Shown: positions 1 to 10,265, counted from the stretch's first letter. The stretch: DNA of 64,000 bases from Prosthecobacter debontii (GCA_945860295.1 CAMAQH010000003.1:186001-250000); one strand, 5' to 3'. Notes: generated by a model from the letters alone, not told the origin. Made by a program: numbers and translations.

Positions 1-237
1 AAAGGCAGCGTCAGTCTCAAGGAGGCGATGGACGCCGCTCATGGCCATCCGCACAATGAAGACGGCACCGAGATGAGTAAGGAGCAACTTGCTGCGGGCG
101 GACACGAAGATCACGATCATGAGCACGGTGGCGAAAGCTGGAACATGCAGACCACCTTCTTTGCAGGCACCAGCGGGCTACTGTTGCTGCTGCTTGTTCT
201 CACACTGGTCATGAACCGGAAAACCGCAGCAGCGTAA
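1..237 (+). CDS. RND efflux periplasmic adaptor, C-terminal end (partial)
   Basis: The reading frame is open from the first base, so this is the 3' end of a gene that starts outside the window; the ATG at 28 is probably internal. What is visible is a linker, a His/Glu-rich stretch (about 8 His between residues 14 and 43 of the visible part) and a C-terminal hydrophobic helix rich in Leu, ending in a short Lys/Arg tail. The stop is 4 bp upstream of an HME-type RND permease, which is the usual place for the membrane-fusion (CusB-like) adaptor, and RND adaptors of this type often carry a His-rich tail. The His-rich tail plausibly binds metal ions. The adaptor assignment is inferred from position and tail style; the core lipoyl/beta-barrel domains lie outside the window. 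Confidence 0.6.
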   Translation, partial: KGSVSLKEAMDAAHGHPHNEDGTEMSKEQLAAGGHEDHDHEHGGESWNMQTTFFAGTSGLLLLLLVLTLVMNRKTAAA

Positions 238-241
238 CCTC

Positions 242-3200
242 ATGCTGAATCACCTCATTCGATTCTCACTGCATCATCGCCCTCTCGTTCTGATGGCGGC
301 GTTGGTCGTACTGGTCTTTGGCCTGCAAACGCTGACACAACTGCCGGTGGAAGTGCTGCCGGACATGACGAAGCCGACGGTCACCATTTTGACCGAAGCT
401 CCCGGGCTCGCTCCTGAAGAAGTCGAGACACTCGTCACGCAGCCCCTTGAAAGCGCGGTTCAAGGCGTCGGCGGACTGGATCGCTTGCGCTCGAACTCCG
501 ATGTCGGCCTCTCGCTGGTGTTTGCCGAATTCGGCTGGGGCACGGACATTTACCGGGCACGACAGCTCGTGCAGGAGCGCATGCAGTCCGTGCTCAGTTC
601 GCTGCCAAAAGGCGTCAAACCAGGCATGACACCCGTGTCATCGCTGATGGGAGAGATCCTGCTCGTCGGCCTGCGCAGCACGGATGGTAAAGTCGCTCCG
701 GTTGATCTCCGCACACTGGCGGATTGGACGCTGCGCCGCCGCTTGCAGAGCATCAGTGGCGTGGCGGAGGTACTGACCATCGGTGGCGGCGTGAAGCAGA
801 TTCAGGTGCAGCCAAATCCAAATCGTCTCGCGGCTTATGGCATCACCTTTGAAGAAGTGGAAACCGCCGTGAGCCGCTCGGCTGGCAATGCAACAAGTGG
901 TTATCTACAGGCTGGGCCGCGTGAGATCATGGTCCGCAATCTCGGCATGACGACACGGTTGGAAGACATCGCCCACACCGTCGTCAAAACTGTGGGAGAT
1001 CGGCCCGTGCTGATCAGCGATGTGGCGGAGGTTAAACATGCCGTGCAGCCCATGCGTGGTGATGCCAGCGTGAATGGCACGATGGGCGTGGTTCTCAGCA
1101 TCGACAAAGCGCCCGGCTTTGACACGCTCAAGCTCACCCACAGCATCGAGACCGCGCTCGAAGAACTGCGTCCAACTCTGCCCGCCGGAGTCACGGCGGA
1201 GATCATGTTCCGTCAGGGCGACTTCATCGAGCACGCCATCGGCAATCTCAAAGAAGCCATCCGCGATGGCGCGATCATGGTCGCGATCATTCTGTTTCTG
1301 TTCCTGCTAAACTTCCGCACCACCGCCATCACGCTCATGGCCATGCCGCTGTCGTTTGCTGTGACGATCCTCATCTTCAAAGCCTTTGGCATCAGCGTGA
1401 ATTCCATGACGCTCGGCGGTCTCGCCGTAGCCATCGGCATGGTCGTCGATGATGCGATTGTCGATGTGGAAAACGTGTGGCGGCGACTGCGTGAAAATCC
1501 CACCAAGTCGCTCCTTGAAGTCATTGCCAATGCGTCAGGTGAAGTGCGGAATTCCATCCTCTACGCCACCGTCCTCATCATCCTTGTCTTCCTACCGCTG
1601 CTTGGATTGGAAGGCATCGAAGGCCGACTGTTTACACCTATCGCCATCGCCACGATCACCAGCATGGCGGCTTCGTTTGTGGTGAGCCTCACGGTGATCC
1701 CTGTGCTGTGCTCATTGCTGCTGAAGCCGAAGGCTGGCACTCACAGTGACGGATTCTTGGTTCGCGGGATGAAGTTCATTGTGCGTCACACCTTCCTCCG
1801 CGTAGCTCTCGGCGCGCCGATGCTTGTCATCGCCTTCGCGGGCACGTTGCTGATCGCCTCGTTCATGCTTTACCCGATGATGGGAAAAGAATTCTTGCCG
1901 ACCTTTAATGAAGGCAGCGCCACTATCTCGCTTGCCAGCGCACCTGGCACTTCGCTGGCGCAATCGAATGAGATCGGCGAAGTCGGGACACGACTTTTGC
2001 AGACAATCCCGGAAGTGAAAAGCGTAGGCCGCAGAGCCGGACGTGCTGAGAAAGACGATCACGTCATGCCAGTGAGCGTGAATGAATTTGATGTTGAGTT
2101 TCACGACACAGGGAGATCGCGCGAAGTTGTCTTCGCGGAGATTCGCACCTTGCTCAAAACCATCCCAGGCACCTTCCTCAATGTCGGCCAGCCGATTGGT
2201 CACCGTCTCTCGCACATGCTCAGCGGCGTCTCCGCCAAGATCGCAGTGAAGATCTTTGGTCCTGACTTGGCCGTGCTGCGTGAGAAGGGCGCGCAGGTCC
2301 GCGATCTTGCCAAAATCATCCCTGGTTTGACCGATGTGAATCTCGAAGCCCAGGTGCCGATCCCGCAAATAAAGATCGAAGTAAACCGCGAGCGGGCGGT
2401 CGCATACGGAGTGCAGCCTGGAACCCTCAATGAACAAGTCTCGACGCTGCTCGGTGGCAAGACGCTCGCCGAATTGCGTGAAGGTCAGCGCACGGTCGAT
2501 CTCGTGCTGCGCTTGCCGGAGTCATGGCGTGATTCGCCAGAGAAACTTGGCGAACTGCTCGTCGAGTCAGATCGCGGTCAGCGCATTCCATTACGGCTCG
2601 TCGCCGACATTCGCGAGGGCAAAGGGCCGAACGTGATCAATCGCGAAAACACTCAACGCCGCATCGTCATCGGTGCCAACACCAGCGTGCGTGATCTCGA
2701 ATCACTCGTGCAGCAATGGGAATCTGCGGTGCGTGAAAAGGTGAAATTGCCCGAGGGCTACTTCCTGCGATTTGAAGGGGAGTTTCAGGCGCAGCAAGCA
2801 GCGGCGAAGCGCATCGCGTTCTATTTCACGCTCGTGCTGCTGGCGGTGGCCGTGCTGCTTTATGGCTACTTCCGCAGTCTCTCGTTAGCTTTGCAGGTCA
2901 TGCTAAACATCCCGCTCGCACTGATGGGCGGCCTCGCGCTTACCTGGATGCTGATCAATAACATCAGCATCGCCACCATCGTCGGCTTCATCGCTGTCGG
3001 AGGTGTAGCGGCCCGCAATGGCATCATGATGATCGGTCACTACCTGCATCTGATGAAGCATGAAGGTGAAAGCTTCACCCGCCAGATGATCCTGCGCGGC
3101 ACGCTGGAGCGACTCGTGCCGGTTTTAATGACCGCCCTCAGTGCTGGCATCGCCTTGATCCCGCTATTGCTCGCGGCGCATGAGCCGGGCAAAGAAATCC

Positions 3201-3334
3201 TGCATCCCGTGGCCGTCGTCATCGTTGGCGGACTGGTCAGTAGCACGCTGCTGGATCTCATGGTCACACCTTCCGTCTTCTATCTCTTTGGCCGCAAGGC
3301 CGCCCTCAAATACATCCAGCAAACCACCCCATGA
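242..3334 (+). CDS. Heavy-metal-type RND efflux permease (CusA/CzcA family)
   Basis: Inner-membrane proton-driven pump of the resistance-nodulation-division family, 1030 aa, the normal length. It has the duplicated RND layout: TM1 near residues 15-32, a large periplasmic porter region, TM2-6 (about 335-495), a second periplasmic region and a C-terminal helix bundle. The TM4 signature GGLAVAIGMVVDDAIVDVEN (near residue 400) contains the paired Asp of the proton relay and resembles heavy-metal-efflux members of the family. It follows the adaptor fragment by 4 bp and its TGA overlaps the next ATG (ATGA), so the three genes are translationally coupled. The metal is not decided by the sequence; the His-rich adaptor tail and the Cys-tailed small protein make Cu/Ag or Zn/Co/Cd the natural candidates. 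Confidence 0.88.
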   Translation: MLNHLIRFSLHHRPLVLMAALVVLVFGLQTLTQLPVEVLPDMTKPTVTILTEAPGLAPEEVETLVTQPLESAVQGVGGLDRLRSNSDVGLSLVFAEFGWGTDIYRARQLVQERMQSVLSSLPKGVKPGMTPVSSLMGEILLVGLRSTDGKVAPVDLRTLADWTLRRRLQSISGVAEVLTIGGGVKQIQVQPNPNRLAAYGITFEEVETAVSRSAGNATSGYLQAGPREIMVRNLGMTTRLEDIAHTVVKTVGDRPVLISDVAEVKHAVQPMRGDASVNGTMGVVLSIDKAPGFDTLKLTHSIETALEELRPTLPAGVTAEIMFRQGDFIEHAIGNLKEAIRDGAIMVAIILFLFLLNFRTTAITLMAMPLSFAVTILIFKAFGISVNSMTLGGLAVAIGMVVDDAIVDVENVWRRLRENPTKSLLEVIANASGEVRNSILYATVLIILVFLPLLGLEGIEGRLFTPIAIATITSMAASFVVSLTVIPVLCSLLLKPKAGTHSDGFLVRGMKFIVRHTFLRVALGAPMLVIAFAGTLLIASFMLYPMMGKEFLPTFNEGSATISLASAPGTSLAQSNEIGEVGTRLLQTIPEVKSVGRRAGRAEKDDHVMPVSVNEFDVEFHDTGRSREVVFAEIRTLLKTIPGTFLNVGQPIGHRLSHMLSGVSAKIAVKIFGPDLAVLREKGAQVRDLAKIIPGLTDVNLEAQVPIPQIKIEVNRERAVAYGVQPGTLNEQVSTLLGGKTLAELREGQRTVDLVLRLPESWRDSPEKLGELLVESDRGQRIPLRLVADIREGKGPNVINRENTQRRIVIGANTSVRDLESLVQQWESAVREKVKLPEGYFLRFEGEFQAQQAAAKRIAFYFTLVLLAVAVLLYGYFRSLSLALQVMLNIPLALMGGLALTWMLINNISIATIVGFIAVGGVAARNGIMMIGHYLHLMKHEGESFTRQMILRGTLERLVPVLMTALSAGIALIPLLLAAHEPGKEILHPVAVVIVGGLVSSTLLDLMVTPSVFYLFGRKAALKYIQQTTP

Positions 3335-3771
3335 AAACCAAACTCATCCTCCTCGTCAGCTTCATCACCACTCTCGCCTTCGCCCATGAAGGCGTCGAAC
3401 TCGGTCCCAACGGCGGACGCATTCTCGAATTCAGCAAAAACGAAACCATGCATGGCGAAGTCACCGTGAAGGGTGACAAGTTTCACGTCGCCGTTCTCGA
3501 CAAAGACATGAAACCTGTGGTGATGGATCAGCAAACGCTGACCGCTGTGACGGGCGACCGCAGTGCACCGAAGAAGCTCACCGTGGAAAAGGACGCCAAA
3601 GGCTTTCTCATACCAATCGTCAAGAGTGGCGAATGGCTGATTCTTCAGTACAAGAACAGCGCTAACGAAAAGGCCATCACCGCTCGTTTTGAATACAACA
3701 CGGCGGCCTGTGGTGAATGCAAAAACCCTGAATGGCTCTGCATATGCAAGCCAGTTGCTGAGAAGAAATAG
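3331..3771 (+). CDS. Small secreted protein with C-terminal Cys cluster, RND operon member
   Basis: 146-aa protein with an N-terminal signal peptide (MKTKLILLVSFITTLAFA, cleavage probably after AFA), so periplasmic. The mature N-terminus begins with HEG, and the C-terminus holds a compact cysteine cluster of the form CGEC-x5-C-x-C in the last 20 residues, suggestive of metal or redox chemistry. The middle is predicted to be beta-rich (many alternating Val/Lys/Thr). It overlaps the permease stop by ATGA. I do not recognise a named family. A role as a periplasmic metal chaperone or sensor for the pump is an inference from position and ligands. Confidence 0.75.
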   Translation: MKTKLILLVSFITTLAFAHEGVELGPNGGRILEFSKNETMHGEVTVKGDKFHVAVLDKDMKPVVMDQQTLTAVTGDRSAPKKLTVEKDAKGFLIPIVKSGEWLILQYKNSANEKAITARFEYNTAACGECKNPEWLCICKPVAEKK

Positions 3772-3777
3772 ACGAGC

Positions 3778-5937
3778 TCAGCCCAGCAATTTCTCCAGTG
3801 CTGCCGGCTCAGAGACGGGCGCTTGGCAGGTGTAGTTTTGGCAAACGTAGGCAGCAGGGTGATCGCTCACGGGCTTCATCAAAGCGAGGGCTTCATTCTT
3901 GCTGCCGAGCCAGGCTTGGGCTTCTGCACCGTCGGCGCGGAGTAGGACGGCGTTTGGTAGCAGGCGACTGTGTACCACTTTGAGCAAAGCTAGGAACTCG
4001 GGCGCTGCTTTGTCTCCAACCAGAACGATCTGTTGTTTGCCACGCTCCAAGAAATCAGCCGCGGTGACGAGCAGAGGCACCGCACTGGGGCTACTTTGTA
4101 GCGTGGTGCCAAACAGTGTGATGATCTTGTGCGCCTGCTCAGCATAGGCCTTGCCATCGAGCATGGCGGCGAGCCGTGCGAGGTTGAGCGCCGCCAGCGA
4201 ATTGGGTGATGGCTCAGCTCCGTCGTAGTCCTCTTTGATGCGGAGAACAGAGTGCGCCATGTCCGTGTGGACGCTGTAGTAGCCGCCTTTGTCTTGGTCG
4301 AGAAACAGGCTGTCCATCTCGGACTGGAGGGCGACAGCCCATTGCAGCCACTTCACGTCCAGGCCAGCTTGATAGAGATCGAGCAGTGCATGAATGAGGC
4401 AGGCGTAATCGATGCTAAAAGCCTTCGGACCACGCTCGCCTTCACGCCAGCTCCGGTGCAGGTCTTTGCCAGGCTGGGCGCAAAGTTGATCATGGATAAA
4501 CTGTGCCGCTTCAGTGGCCAGCTTGATGAAAGCAGGCTCACCAATCGCTGCACCCGCGCGTGCTAGGCCGGAGATCATGAGGCCGTTCCAGGCGGTGATG
4601 ATTTTATCATCGAGATGCGGACGCGGACGCTTGATACGGGCTGCAAAGAGTATCTTCAAACCACGCTCCACGAGTGACTGAATCTCTTCAGGCATTTTCT
4701 TGAAGAACTCAGCCGTCTTCTTCACCGAGAAGGCGCGGAAGAGTGTGTTAGTGCCTTTGAGATCACCATGCGGATCGCTTTCCGGACGGGCATTGCCATC
4801 ACGACGAGCGCCATAGGCATAACGAAAGATGCTTCCGTCCTCTTTGCCGATTAGGGCGTCGATCTCGGCAGCGGTCCAGATGTAGAAGGCTCCTTCGGTT
4901 TTGTGATCGTCCCCTGCTTTGCCGTAGCTGTCGGCGTCTTCGGCGGAGAAGAAGCCACCACCTTTGTGCCCCAAGTCACGCTGCACATAGTTGACGATTT
5001 GACGCGCCACATCCGCCAGGAAGGGAGCACCTGTGACGAGATAGCCCTCAGCATAAGCCCAGAGGAGCTGACCCTGATCGTAGAGCATTTTCTCGTAATG
5101 CGGAATGTGCCAGTAGGCATCAACGCTGTAGCGATGAAAGCCGCCACCAACGTGATCCCAGATGCCGCCATTGGCCATGGCCTTTAACGTGCGGAAAGAC
5201 ATCTCGGAGGCCCATTCACTCTCGGTTTTCTTTTCGGTCTTCAGCCAGGCGTGATGGATGCGCAGAAGCAGATTGATCGATGAAGAGCGCGGGAATTTCG
5301 GCGCACCGCTGAAACCCGCCTCATGGTAATCGTAGCTACTGGCGAGGTCGTCGTAGGCTTTCTGGATCACGGCGTCGGCCTGCACTTCAGCGCCAGTGTT
5401 TTCACCGTCGAGATGCTCTTGGAGTTTCATAACGCTGCGCTCTGCACTGGCCAGCAGCTTCTCGCGTTCTTCATGCCAGGCCTTGTTTAGCTCCATCAGC
5501 AAATTCTTGAAGCCGATGCGACCCGCCTTGTTCTCCGGTGGATAGTAGGTACCACCGAAAAACGGCTTTAAGTCCGGCGTCATAAAGACCGACATTGGCC
5601 AGCCACCGCCACCGCTGGCAGCCTGCACGTAGGTCATGTAGGTGAGGTCCACATCGGGCCGCTCCTCCCGGTCCACTTTGATCGGTATGAAGTGGTCATT
5701 GATGAGTTGCGCCACTTCCTCATTCTCAAAAGACTCGCGCTCCATGACATGACACCAGTGGCAGGTCGAGTAGCCACTGGAGAGAAAGATAGGCTTGTCG
5801 TCCGCCTTGGCTTTGGCGATGGCCGCATCACCCCACGGCATCCAGTTCACCGGATTGTGTGCGTGCTGGAGCAGGTATGGTGACTTCTCTTTGGCGAGAG
5901 CGTTCGTGTGTTTGGGCGTGGCGGGAGTTTCGCTCAT
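3778..5937 (-). CDS. Thioredoxin-like DUF255 protein (YyaL/SSP411 family)
   Basis: 719 aa, the usual length for this family. The N-terminal 170 residues form a thioredoxin-like domain with the active-site motif C59-H-W-C62, preceded by the conserved family start ([14 protein letters not shown]) and followed by the GGWPMSVF segment. The remainder resembles an (alpha/alpha)6 barrel of the N-acylglucosamine 2-epimerase/cellobiose-epimerase fold, with the [12 protein letters not shown] motif near residue 280. The biochemical role of the family is not settled; a redox or carbohydrate function is proposed. There is no signal peptide, so it is cytoplasmic. It converges on the RND operon with a 6-bp gap. 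Confidence 0.92.
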   Translation of the reverse strand: MSETPATPKHTNALAKEKSPYLLQHAHNPVNWMPWGDAAIAKAKADDKPIFLSSGYSTCHWCHVMERESFENEEVAQLINDHFIPIKVDREERPDVDLTYMTYVQAASGGGGWPMSVFMTPDLKPFFGGTYYPPENKAGRIGFKNLLMELNKAWHEEREKLLASAERSVMKLQEHLDGENTGAEVQADAVIQKAYDDLASSYDYHEAGFSGAPKFPRSSSINLLLRIHHAWLKTEKKTESEWASEMSFRTLKAMANGGIWDHVGGGFHRYSVDAYWHIPHYEKMLYDQGQLLWAYAEGYLVTGAPFLADVARQIVNYVQRDLGHKGGGFFSAEDADSYGKAGDDHKTEGAFYIWTAAEIDALIGKEDGSIFRYAYGARRDGNARPESDPHGDLKGTNTLFRAFSVKKTAEFFKKMPEEIQSLVERGLKILFAARIKRPRPHLDDKIITAWNGLMISGLARAGAAIGEPAFIKLATEAAQFIHDQLCAQPGKDLHRSWREGERGPKAFSIDYACLIHALLDLYQAGLDVKWLQWAVALQSEMDSLFLDQDKGGYYSVHTDMAHSVLRIKEDYDGAEPSPNSLAALNLARLAAMLDGKAYAEQAHKIITLFGTTLQSSPSAVPLLVTAADFLERGKQQIVLVGDKAAPEFLALLKVVHSRLLPNAVLLRADGAEAQAWLGSKNEALALMKPVSDHPAAYVCQNYTCQAPVSEPAALEKLLG

Positions 5938-6073
5938 GTGGGAGGGAACGTGCCAAAGACGGTGCGGGTTGCAAGCCTGGGACAGTCTTCACGGGACCTC
6001 CTGGCCTGCGTCCTGCTAGGTTACTGGATTGTGTCTTGTGAAAACAGCCATCCAAGACCAAGCGTTTAACCCC

Positions 6074-7483
6074 ATGCGTAAAACAAAAATTCTCTGCACC
6101 CTCGGCCCTGCGACGGAAAGCCCCGAAGTTCTCCAGACTCTCATCGCTAAAGGCGCGGACGTGATCCGCCTGAACATGAGTCACGCCTCCCATGAGTGGG
6201 TGCGCATGGTCTATGCTCGTGTGCGTGAGGCCGCTAGCTCCGCTGGGCGCGAGATCGCCGTTCTCATGGATCTCACCGGCCCCAGCATTCGCACGGGGGA
6301 TGTGGAGGTGCCATGGCAGCTCAAAGTCGGCGACTGGGTTGAGTTTCGCTGCCGACCTGAAGTGGCCGCCACAGTCCCGCTTTCCGTCACCGTAAATTAT
6401 CCTGACCTGGGGAAAGACATGAAGGTGGGTGACATCATCATGGTCGATGGCGGCATGATCCAGATCAAGGCCACCGAGATCAGCGACAAGCGCGTCATCG
6501 GCACGGTGCTCACTCAGGGTGAGATGAAATCACGTCGCCATATCAATCTCCCCGGCGTGCCTGTGCGCCTGCCGCCGCTCACGCAGAAAGACTACGCGGA
6601 CCTGGATCTTGGCGTCGATCTCGGTGTCGATTTCTTTGCCCTAAGCTTTGCCCGTGAGCCAGCGCATATCCAGCATCTGCAATTGTTGCTGGAGCAAAAA
6701 GGCAGCAAGGCTCGCGTCATCGCCAAGATCGAAAATCAGCAAGCGCTGCAAAACATCGACACGCTCGTCGAAGCCAGCGGCGGCATCATGATCGCGCGTG
6801 GTGATCTCGGTAGTGAGTGCCCCATTGAGGACCTGCCACTCATTCAGCGCCACATCGTCGAGCGCTGCTCTTTCCATGGTCGCAAAGTCATCGTCGCTAC
6901 GCAGATGCTTGAAAGCATGATCGAAAACCCGGTGCCGACACGCGCTGAAGTCACCGACATCTTCAATGCCGTCATCGAGCAGGTGGATTGCGTGATGCTC
7001 AGTGGTGAGACCAGTGTCGGCCGCTACCCGGACAAGTGCGTCGAAGTACTCGATACCGTCATCCGCCGTATCGAGAAAAAATATCCCTCAGGTCGCTTCG
7101 CCAGTGATGCGCCGCTGAAGACCAACAAGCACAAGACCGTCAAGGCCGCCATCCTCCTGGCGAATAGCATCGAAGGCTCGAAGCTCCTCGTCTTCACCCT
7201 GCGTGGTGTCATGGCGCACTTGCTCGCCCATCAGCGTCCCGAGTTCGCACCGATCTTTGCCTTCACCCCGAAGCTCCATGTCAGCCGCACGCTTGTCACG
7301 GCGCGTGGTGTGCAGCCCTACGTCCTTGAGTTTGCCGAAGGCAATCCCGAGAAGTCCATCCGCGACGCTCTCGAAATGCTGCGCTCTTATGGCCTGATCA
7401 AGCCCGGCGACCCACTCGTCATCCTCAGTGATGCCCTCTATGACGGCGTGAATGTGGATGCCATCCTGCTGCGCGAGGCGTGA
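6074..7483 (+). CDS. pyk: Pyruvate kinase
   Basis: Catalyses phosphoenolpyruvate + ADP to pyruvate + ATP, the last step of glycolysis. 469 aa from ATG 6074, which starts directly with the family N-terminus (MRKTKILCTLGPATESPEVL); an in-frame TTG at 6029 would add 15 non-conserved residues and is rejected. The K-binding/PEP region IRLNMSHAS is near residue 36, the catalytic lysine sits in the signature IAKIENQQ near residue 220, and MIARGDLG and the ATQMLESMI block follow. The C-terminal allosteric domain is present. It ends base-to-base with the convergent acyltransferase: TGA at 7481-7483 abuts the reverse stop at 7484. No clear Shine-Dalgarno is visible. Confidence 0.95.
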   Translation: MRKTKILCTLGPATESPEVLQTLIAKGADVIRLNMSHASHEWVRMVYARVREAASSAGREIAVLMDLTGPSIRTGDVEVPWQLKVGDWVEFRCRPEVAATVPLSVTVNYPDLGKDMKVGDIIMVDGGMIQIKATEISDKRVIGTVLTQGEMKSRRHINLPGVPVRLPPLTQKDYADLDLGVDLGVDFFALSFAREPAHIQHLQLLLEQKGSKARVIAKIENQQALQNIDTLVEASGGIMIARGDLGSECPIEDLPLIQRHIVERCSFHGRKVIVATQMLESMIENPVPTRAEVTDIFNAVIEQVDCVMLSGETSVGRYPDKCVEVLDTVIRRIEKKYPSGRFASDAPLKTNKHKTVKAAILLANSIEGSKLLVFTLRGVMAHLLAHQRPEFAPIFAFTPKLHVSRTLVTARGVQPYVLEFAEGNPEKSIRDALEMLRSYGLIKPGDPLVILSDALYDGVNVDAILLREA

Positions 7484-8116
7484 TCAGGCGTCCACTTCCA
7501 GCACCTGCTGGAGCTTCACTCGCTGCACTTCAAACTCTTCCTCCGTCATCCGGCGTGGCACGGTCATGGTCGGCTCAAAGATGATCTTCACTTTGGAAAA
7601 GGGCAGGGGCAGCATGAATTCGTCCCAGGTCTTGAAACGCAGCGCACGGCTGTAAAGAACACGCACGGGCATGATGGTGCCGCCGGTTAGCTGGCCGAGC
7701 TTGATGATGCCGGGTTGCAGTTCGTACTTCGGTCCGCGTGGCCCATCCGGCGTGATGCCGACATCGCGGCCTTCCTTCACCTTGTCGGCCATCATGATCA
7801 AGGCGCTGAGGCCCTTGAGTGGCTTCGAACTGGAGCCGCGTGCGGCCTCGAAACCAAACGTGGCGCAGACATCGGCGATGATTTGTCCGTCACCGCTCGG
7901 ACTGCTCAAAATGGCACCGGGGATGTGGGCGAACCACTTGTCGTGGATGTAGGGAATCACGAACATGCGGTTATGCCAGAAGGCCCAAATCCAGCCGGTG
8001 CGTGATGTCTCAAAGGCCCCGGCTTTGTCCTCCACTTCAAAACGCAGTGTGGCCCCGATCCCGCGCATGATGAGGGCGATAACCTTGCCGATGTTCTTGA
8101 TGCGAATCTTTGCCAT
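7484..8116 (-). CDS. DUF374 lysophospholipid acyltransferase family protein
   Basis: 210 aa, a DUF374-type acyltransferase related to the LPLAT/HtrB superfamily. Visible motifs are AFWHNR (residues 48-53, the catalytic His region), the SGDGQIIA block near residue 75 and GITPDGPRGP near residue 120, which corresponds to the substrate-phosphate binding motif of the superfamily. In Gram-negative bacteria such proteins act on lipid A or phospholipid precursors at the inner membrane; the exact acceptor here is unknown. It is convergent with pyk without any gap, and its start lies about 110 bp from the divergent holA start. Confidence 0.87.
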   Translation of the reverse strand: MAKIRIKNIGKVIALIMRGIGATLRFEVEDKAGAFETSRTGWIWAFWHNRMFVIPYIHDKWFAHIPGAILSSPSGDGQIIADVCATFGFEAARGSSSKPLKGLSALIMMADKVKEGRDVGITPDGPRGPKYELQPGIIKLGQLTGGTIMPVRVLYSRALRFKTWDEFMLPLPFSKVKIIFEPTMTVPRRMTEEEFEVQRVKLQQVLEVDA

Positions 8117-8223
8117 GTGAGGCGCGATTCATAGCGGTGGGCAAAGAGGCGCGCAAGCATCGTGGCAGCATGGCAGACCAACGCTTGCTCCATGCCACGT
8201 TCTGGTTCAAACATGCGCCGCAC

Positions 8224-9363
8224 ATGCCACCACCCAAGAAAGCCTCCGCCGCCACCTCCAGCCAGGTCCATGTCGTCTTAGGCACGGACGATGCGCGGGT
8301 GAAGGAGGCGGCAATACGGATCGTGCAGCGCATCACACCACCAGATGCGGGTGATTTCGCCAATGAGATCATTGAGGGCCAGGCCGACAACGCGGAGCAC
8401 GCCGGGCAGATCTGCTCGAACGTGATCCAGGCTCTGCAAACGATGCCGTTTTTCGGCGGAGCCAAGATCGTGTGGTTGAAGGCAGCGAATTTCCTTGGTG
8501 ACACCCAAACCGGCAAAGCGCAGGCTGCCGTGCAGGGTTTTGAAAACATCCTCGACGTGCTGGAATCGGGCCTCGGAGCCGAGGTGCAGTTTGTGCTCAG
8601 CACGAACGTGATCGACAAACGCCGCACTTCTTACAAGCGCCTGTCGAAGCTAGCGAACTTCGAGATCTTCGACAAGCCCGACACCAGCAAAGCAGGCTGG
8701 GAAGGCGCGGTGATGGCCCATGCGAATGCTAAAGCACGCGAGCTAGGCCTGAGCTTTGAAAGCGGCGCGCTCGACCTGCTCGTGCAGATGGCGGGCGATG
8801 ACACACGCCAGCTCGAAAACGAGATCGAGAAAATCGACCTCTATCTCGGTGAGCGTCGTCGCTGCGGCATCAACACGGTGCGGGGCCTCGTTTCCATGAG
8901 TCGCGCTGGAGTGATTTGGGAGATCGGCAATGCCATCGGCACACGCGATCTCCAGCGCGCTTTAGAGCTGCTCGGAGTGCTCATGTATCAGGGGCAGAAC
9001 GCCATCGGCATCCTGCTCGGAGCTATCGTGCCGCGTGTGCGCAGCCTGCTCATTGTCAAAGAGCTGGCCAGCAAACATCGGCTCATCACCAACAGTTATA
9101 GCAGCTTCACCAACAGTCTGGACATGCTGCCGCCAAGTGCCACTTCTCATGTGCCGCGCAAAAAAGACGGCACGGGTTTCAACGCCTACCCGCTCTTCCT
9201 CGCGCTCGGTGAAGCCAGTCGTTTCACGTTGGATGAACTGCACAACTCGCTCGCCGCTTGTCTCGATGCGAACTCGAAGCTCGTGACCACGCAGCTTGAT
9301 TCCAAAGTCGTGCTGGAGCGCCTACTCGTCGGCATGTTGTGCCCGCGCAAACGCAAGGCATGA
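8224..9363 (+). CDS. holA: DNA polymerase III subunit delta
   Basis: Clamp-loader delta subunit, which opens the beta sliding clamp. 379 aa from ATG 8224, giving MPPPKKASAATSSQVHVVLG, which matches the short basic lead into the first beta strand seen in this family. ATG 8170 or TTG 8110 are possible but add non-conserved residues overlapping the divergent gene's 5' region. The protein shows the three-domain layout: an N-terminal AAA+-like fold without a P-loop, a middle helical domain (LLVQMAGDDTRQLENEIEKI, near 205-225) and a C-terminal collar region with LLGAIVPRVRSLL. Its stop overlaps the fdhD start (ATGA). Confidence 0.87.
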   Translation: MPPPKKASAATSSQVHVVLGTDDARVKEAAIRIVQRITPPDAGDFANEIIEGQADNAEHAGQICSNVIQALQTMPFFGGAKIVWLKAANFLGDTQTGKAQAAVQGFENILDVLESGLGAEVQFVLSTNVIDKRRTSYKRLSKLANFEIFDKPDTSKAGWEGAVMAHANAKARELGLSFESGALDLLVQMAGDDTRQLENEIEKIDLYLGERRRCGINTVRGLVSMSRAGVIWEIGNAIGTRDLQRALELLGVLMYQGQNAIGILLGAIVPRVRSLLIVKELASKHRLITNSYSSFTNSLDMLPPSATSHVPRKKDGTGFNAYPLFLALGEASRFTLDELHNSLAACLDANSKLVTTQLDSKVVLERLLVGMLCPRKRKA

Positions 9364-10265
9364 ACGACAGCGCAACATCTCACGTCAGTGTTCGGCGCAT
9401 CGCTCTACCCGATAGCGCGACCACTTTTGAAGACGTCACCGCACGCGAAGAGCCTTTAGAAATCCGCGTCGAAGGCCGCAGTGTCGCCGTCGTCATGCGC
9501 ACACCGGGGCACGATGAAGAACTCGTCGCTGGCTTCCTCGTTAGTGAAGGCGTGATCAAAAGCGCGCGCGATATTTTAGAGATCAGCCAATGCCCGAGCA
9601 CAGGCAACACGCATGGAAATGTCGTCGATGTCCTGCTTGGTGCCGTCGTCGTAAACTGGGATAATCTCACGCGCCATGTCTTCAGCGCATCGAGCTGCGG
9701 CATCTGTGGGAAGACGAGCATTGAGAGTGTGTTCCAGAGTTTTCCACCAGTGACTTCGGATCTGCGTGTGAGTCCTAAACTCATCACCACACTGCCCGCC
9801 AAGCTCCGCGCCGCGCAGGAAACCTTCTCCCAAACCGGCGGCCTCCATGCCAGCGCCATCTTCGATGAGCACGGTGAGATGCTCGTGCTGCGGGAGGATG
9901 TTGGCCGCCACAACGCGCTCGATAAAGTCCTCGGTCACGGTTTGCAAAACAACGTACTGCCTTACAGCCGTCACGTTCTATTGGTGAGCGGTCGTGTCTC
10001 TTTTGAGCTGATGCAAAAAGCACTCGCTGCCGGTGTGCCAATCGTCGCCGCCATCTCCGCACCCAGCAGTCTCGCCGTCGAATTCGCCCAGACCAGCGGC
10101 CAGACGCTCATCGGCTTCCTGCGTGGTCAGACGATGAATGTGTACACGCACCCTGAGCGGATAGCTTTCGAAGGGCACGATGACGCCTTGGTTGCCATGC
10201 AGCGACTGGCCGAACCTGCCCGACTATATTCTGCCCTCGAAGTACTGCGTGAATTAGGCTGCTAA
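9360..10265 (+). CDS. fdhD: Formate dehydrogenase accessory sulfurtransferase FdhD
   Basis: 301 aa. FdhD relays sulfur from IscS to the molybdenum/tungsten bis-MGD cofactor of formate dehydrogenase in the cytoplasm. The diagnostic SSCGICGK segment holds the C-x-x-C pair that carries the persulfide (near residues 115-118). EEPLEIRVEGR and the PGHDEELVAGFL motif in the N-terminal part, and GGLHASAIF and REDVGRHNALDK further on, are all family features. ATG 9360 overlaps the holA stop by 4 bp and is preferred over the upstream in-frame start. No formate dehydrogenase gene is in the window, so the client is elsewhere or is another Mo enzyme. Confidence 0.95.
   Translation: MNDSATSHVSVRRIALPDSATTFEDVTAREEPLEIRVEGRSVAVVMRTPGHDEELVAGFLVSEGVIKSARDILEISQCPSTGNTHGNVVDVLLGAVVVNWDNLTRHVFSASSCGICGKTSIESVFQSFPPVTSDLRVSPKLITTLPAKLRAAQETFSQTGGLHASAIFDEHGEMLVLREDVGRHNALDKVLGHGLQNNVLPYSRHVLLVSGRVSFELMQKALAAGVPIVAAISAPSSLAVEFAQTSGQTLIGFLRGQTMNVYTHPERIAFEGHDDALVAMQRLAEPARLYSALEVLRELGC

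Noticed and set aside
1712-2437. 241-codon minus-strand frame inside the RND permease
   Set aside because: No family features, antisense to a conserved gene.
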